Source: CAWEHQ01 sp051001995
GTDB taxonomy: Bacteria > Actinomycetota > Thermoleophilia > Solirubrobacterales > Thermoleophilaceae
Assembly: GCA_051001995.1 (NCBI GenBank)
Contig: JBPCMT010000163.1
Coordinates: 1 to 6,037 of the forward strand
DNA length: 6,037 bases
Reading direction: 5' to 3'
In this document: positions 5,295 to 6,037 of the stretch, piece after piece
Layout of the letters: every line of letters begins with the position of its first letter
Position numbering within the stretch: the stretch's first letter is position 1
The notes under the pieces: model-generated
What the model was told of the DNA's origin: nothing
Database searches by the model: none
What the model saw: the letters and a program-made list of their open reading frames with translations, nothing else
Translations under genes and position numbers: made by a program

Positions 5295-6037
5295 TCAGCG
5301 CAGCGACGCAAGCGTCCGCTCGAGCCCCTCGTCCACCGCGACCGCCGCCTCCCATCCCAGCTCAACACGCGCGCGCGAGGCGTCGAGCGCGATGTGGCGC
5401 ACCTCGCCCGGGCGCTCCGGCGCGTGCTCGGCCTCGAGGTCGGCGCCCGTGACGCGCCCGAGCGCCGCGACGAGGTCGAGGACCGACGTCTGTACCCCGG
5501 TCCCGATGTTGAGAGCGCCGGCCGCCTCGGATTCCGCCGCGGCGAGGTTGGCGCGGACGACGTCGTCGACGTGCACGTAATCGCGCGTCTGGAGGCCGTC
5601 GCCGAACACGGTCAGGCGCTGCCGCTCGAGCAGGCGCCCGCAGAAGATCGCGACCACGCCGGCCTCGCCGAGCGGGTCCTGCCGCGGCCCGTACACGTTT
5701 CCGTACCTCAGGGAGATCGCCTGCACGCCGTGGAGGCGGCGAAAGAGCTCGCAGTAGCCCTCGGCCGCGAACTTCGACTGCCCGTAGGGAGCCTCGGGCG
5801 CCACCGGGTGATCCTCGGGGGCGGGGATCGTCCTGCCCTCCCCGTAGATCGCGCCGCCGGTCGAGCTGTTGACGAACCGCCGCGCGCCGGCGGCCCGCGC
5901 CGCCTCGAGCATGTTGATCGTGCCCTCGACGTTAACGCGCGCGTCGAACGCCGGGTCGGCGGCCGAGCGGCGCACGTCGATCTGCGCGCCGAGGTGGAAC
6001 ACGGCCTCCGGCGCGACACGCTCGGTGATCCCGCGCA
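5295..6037 (-). CDS. NAD-dependent epimerase/dehydratase, GalE-like extended SDR (partial, N-terminus outside window)
   Basis: The 246 visible residues are the C-terminal part of an extended short-chain dehydrogenase of the UDP-glucose 4-epimerase-like group, which interconverts nucleotide sugars with bound NAD. The frame stays open to the window edge. The residues before the GTG at 6000-6002 (RGITERVAPEAV) run straight into the conserved FHLGAQIDVRRS, so that GTG is an internal valine and not the start. Roughly 60 N-terminal residues with the GxxGxxG NAD motif are missing. Visible motifs are NSSTGGAIYGEG (catalytic Ser/Thr region), YGQSK (the YxxxK pair, visible residues 84 and 88), SLRYGNVYGPRQDP, GDGLQTRDYVHVDDV and NIGTGVQTSV. 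Sugar specificity cannot be read from this part, so galE is not assigned. It stops 164 bases before nrdR on the same strand. Read-through into nrdR is possible, but the nrdR promoter elements argue for a separate unit. Confidence 0.92.
   Translation of the reverse strand, partial: RGITERVAPEAVFHLGAQIDVRRSAADPAFDARVNVEGTINMLEAARAAGARRFVNSSTGGAIYGEGRTIPAPEDHPVAPEAPYGQSKFAAEGYCELFRRLHGVQAISLRYGNVYGPRQDPLGEAGVVAIFCGRLLERQRLTVFGDGLQTRDYVHVDDVVRANLAAAESEAAGALNIGTGVQTSVLDLVAALGRVTGADLEAEHAPERPGEVRHIALDASRARVELGWEAAVAVDEGLERTLASLR

Noticed and set aside
5295..6002. Treating the GTG at 6000-6002 as the start of a complete 235-residue epimerase
   Set aside because: The frame continues upstream to the window edge with family-like residues, and the NAD-binding N-terminus would be missing, so the gene is simply cut by the window.

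Overview
The window is very GC-rich chromosomal DNA. GC pressure keeps most frames open and pushes codon choice to G/C in the third position. Gene content suggests a high-GC actinobacterium: a class II ribonucleotide reductase of about 960 residues with an actinobacterial-type architecture, preceded by nrdR. Something in or near the Thermoleophilia is plausible, but that placement is an inference and not shown by the sequence. I see no mobile element, CRISPR array, tRNA or rRNA.

Layout. Bases 2-127 (+) hold the last 41 codons of an unidentified gene that converges on the rest. All other genes are on the minus strand and read right to left: the 3' part of a GalE-like extended SDR epimerase (5295-6037, its N-terminus lies beyond the window), a 164-base intergenic region (5131-5294), nrdR (4516-5130), nrdJ (1656-4541), lhgO (419-1636) and a small PspC-domain membrane protein (153-410). 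nrdR overlaps nrdJ by 26 bases, nrdJ and lhgO are 19 bases apart, and lhgO and the PspC gene are 8 bases apart. These four therefore look like one transcription unit, nrdR-nrdJ-lhgO-pspC domain gene.

How they work together. NrdJ makes deoxyribonucleotides using adenosylcobalamin. NrdR is the nucleotide-sensing repressor of ribonucleotide reductase genes and here probably controls its own operon. LhgO oxidises L-2-hydroxyglutarate to 2-oxoglutarate, a metabolite-repair step with no obvious direct link to dNTP synthesis. The PspC-domain protein is probably a membrane or envelope-stress component.

The most informative non-coding stretch is the nrdR upstream region. On the minus strand it contains a good NrdR-box match (5174-5189), a TACAAT -10 hexamer placed so that nrdR could be transcribed as a leaderless GTG-start message (5138-5143), a perfect 10-bp inverted repeat with a 25-base spacer (5211-5255), and a near-palindrome that resembles a cobalamin-riboswitch B12 box (5193-5206). 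The operon itself is recognisable biology. I found no convincing wholly new system; the unexplained elements are the inverted repeats upstream of nrdR and the attachment of lhgO and the PspC gene to an nrd operon.
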